From: Streptomyces sp. NBC_01689
GTDB lineage: Bacteria > Actinomycetota > Actinomycetes > Streptomycetales > Streptomycetaceae
Assembly: GCF_036250675.1 (NCBI RefSeq)
Contig: NZ_CP109592.1
Location: 2,170,001-2,234,000 of the forward strand
Direction: 5' to 3'
Length of the DNA: 64,000 bases
A program made the position numbers and the translations under genes. This document shows positions 63,625 to 64,000 of this stretch, piece after piece. The notes beneath the pieces were generated by a model. That model was not told where the DNA came from, did no database searches, and saw only the letters and a list, made by a program, of their open reading frames with translations. How positions within the stretch are numbered: the stretch's first letter is position 1; the number at the start of each line of letters is the position of its first letter.

Positions 63625-64000
63625 GTGGCGGAACAGCAACCCTCGCACCAGTTCGAGCGCGGCACGGACGGTCCCAAGGTCATCGTCGTCGGCGTCGACG
63701 GCTCCGACTCGTCGCTGCGCGCCGCGGCGTACGCGGGCGGCCTGGCCAGGCGGCAGCACGCGCTGCTGGCCGTGGTCTACATCCAGCCCGTCATGGCCGC
63801 CGGAGCGGCCTTCGGAGCCCCGGTCGCGGAGACGACGGACCGGATCGCCGAGGACCTCATCGCACAGATCCGTGAGGCCGCCGGACGGGTCAAGGACATA
63901 TTCGACGTGCGCTGGGAGTTCCACACCTTCCGCGGCGACCCGTACAACGGTCTGGTGAAGGCGGCGGACGAACTCACCGCGGACGCCGTGGTGGTCGGCG
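63625..64000 (+). CDS. Universal stress protein family, truncated by window end
   Basis: From GTG 63625 the frame stays open for 125 codons to the window edge. [19 protein letters not shown] opens the UspA fold with its ATP-related start, and the segment [12 protein letters not shown] at the edge leads into the usual GSHG region, which is not visible. TAGCCT about eight bases upstream suggests a leaderless mRNA. Divergent from lysX across the tandem repeat. Confidence 0.88.
   Translation, partial: MAEQQPSHQFERGTDGPKVIVVGVDGSDSSLRAAAYAGGLARRQHALLAVVYIQPVMAAGAAFGAPVAETTDRIAEDLIAQIREAAGRVKDIFDVRWEFHTFRGDPYNGLVKAADELTADAVVVG

Overview
The window is very GC-rich (by eye above 70%) with strong G/C wobble bias, GTG and TTG starts, TANNNT-type -10 boxes close to start codons, and genes such as egtABCD, rmdA-like PAS-GGDEF-EAL, OlsBA, LysX, DUF4239 and DUF574-type methyltransferases. 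This points to a Streptomyces (or close relative) chromosome arm region; gene order recalls the S. coelicolor left arm, which is recollection and not a search result. I see no tRNA, rRNA, CRISPR, prophage or insertion sequence.

Layout. 1-3301: an M56 protease/BlaI pair, a PepSY membrane protein and a peptide deformylase. 3729-5680: a flavin disulfide oxidoreductase divergent from a thioredoxin that carries a textbook SigR-type promoter. 5741-7959: an aromatic aldehyde dehydrogenase followed by the wreck of pobA (4-hydroxybenzoate 3-monooxygenase). 8021-12567: LacI regulator, amidase, a mini-NfeD and a flotillin. 12761-14151: a PemK/MazF-like protein convergent on a bacterial PARG. 14432-18895: the complete ergothioneine operon egtABCD with overlapping stop/start codons. 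19188-20495: a solitary extra SecY.

20523-31207: a lone sugar-type binding lipoprotein, dodecin, HAD phosphatase, ECF sigma factor, Ser/Thr kinase, DUF4232 lipoprotein, a deacetylase-like Tat lipoprotein, a large sigma/zinc-finger/TM/ricin fusion protein, a long regulatory-looking gap with an orphan CebR-type box, and an aldo/keto reductase. 32104-40301: Tat-exported flavoprotein, LLM monooxygenase, UvrA paralogue, GH95 fucosidase. 40518-46749: ornithine-lipid acyltransferases (OlsB/OlsA) and a second-type succinate dehydrogenase sdhCAB divergent from a LysR regulator across a shared palindrome. 46857-51826: SDR, alpha/beta hydrolase, LAL-type LuxR regulator.

51899-64000: c-di-GMP enzyme translationally coupled to a SAM methyltransferase, a COG4315 lipoprotein with four Y-x-[FWY]-x-x-D motifs, a proline-rich surface protein, DUF4239, class F sortase, a polysaccharide deacetylase, LysX and a truncated universal stress protein. 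Themes are redox protection (thioredoxin, ergothioneine, oxidoreductases), envelope remodelling (SecY2, LysX, ornithine lipids, sortase, deacetylases) and signalling. Several gaps over 300 bp are low-complexity or repeat-rich and hold no gene I can support.
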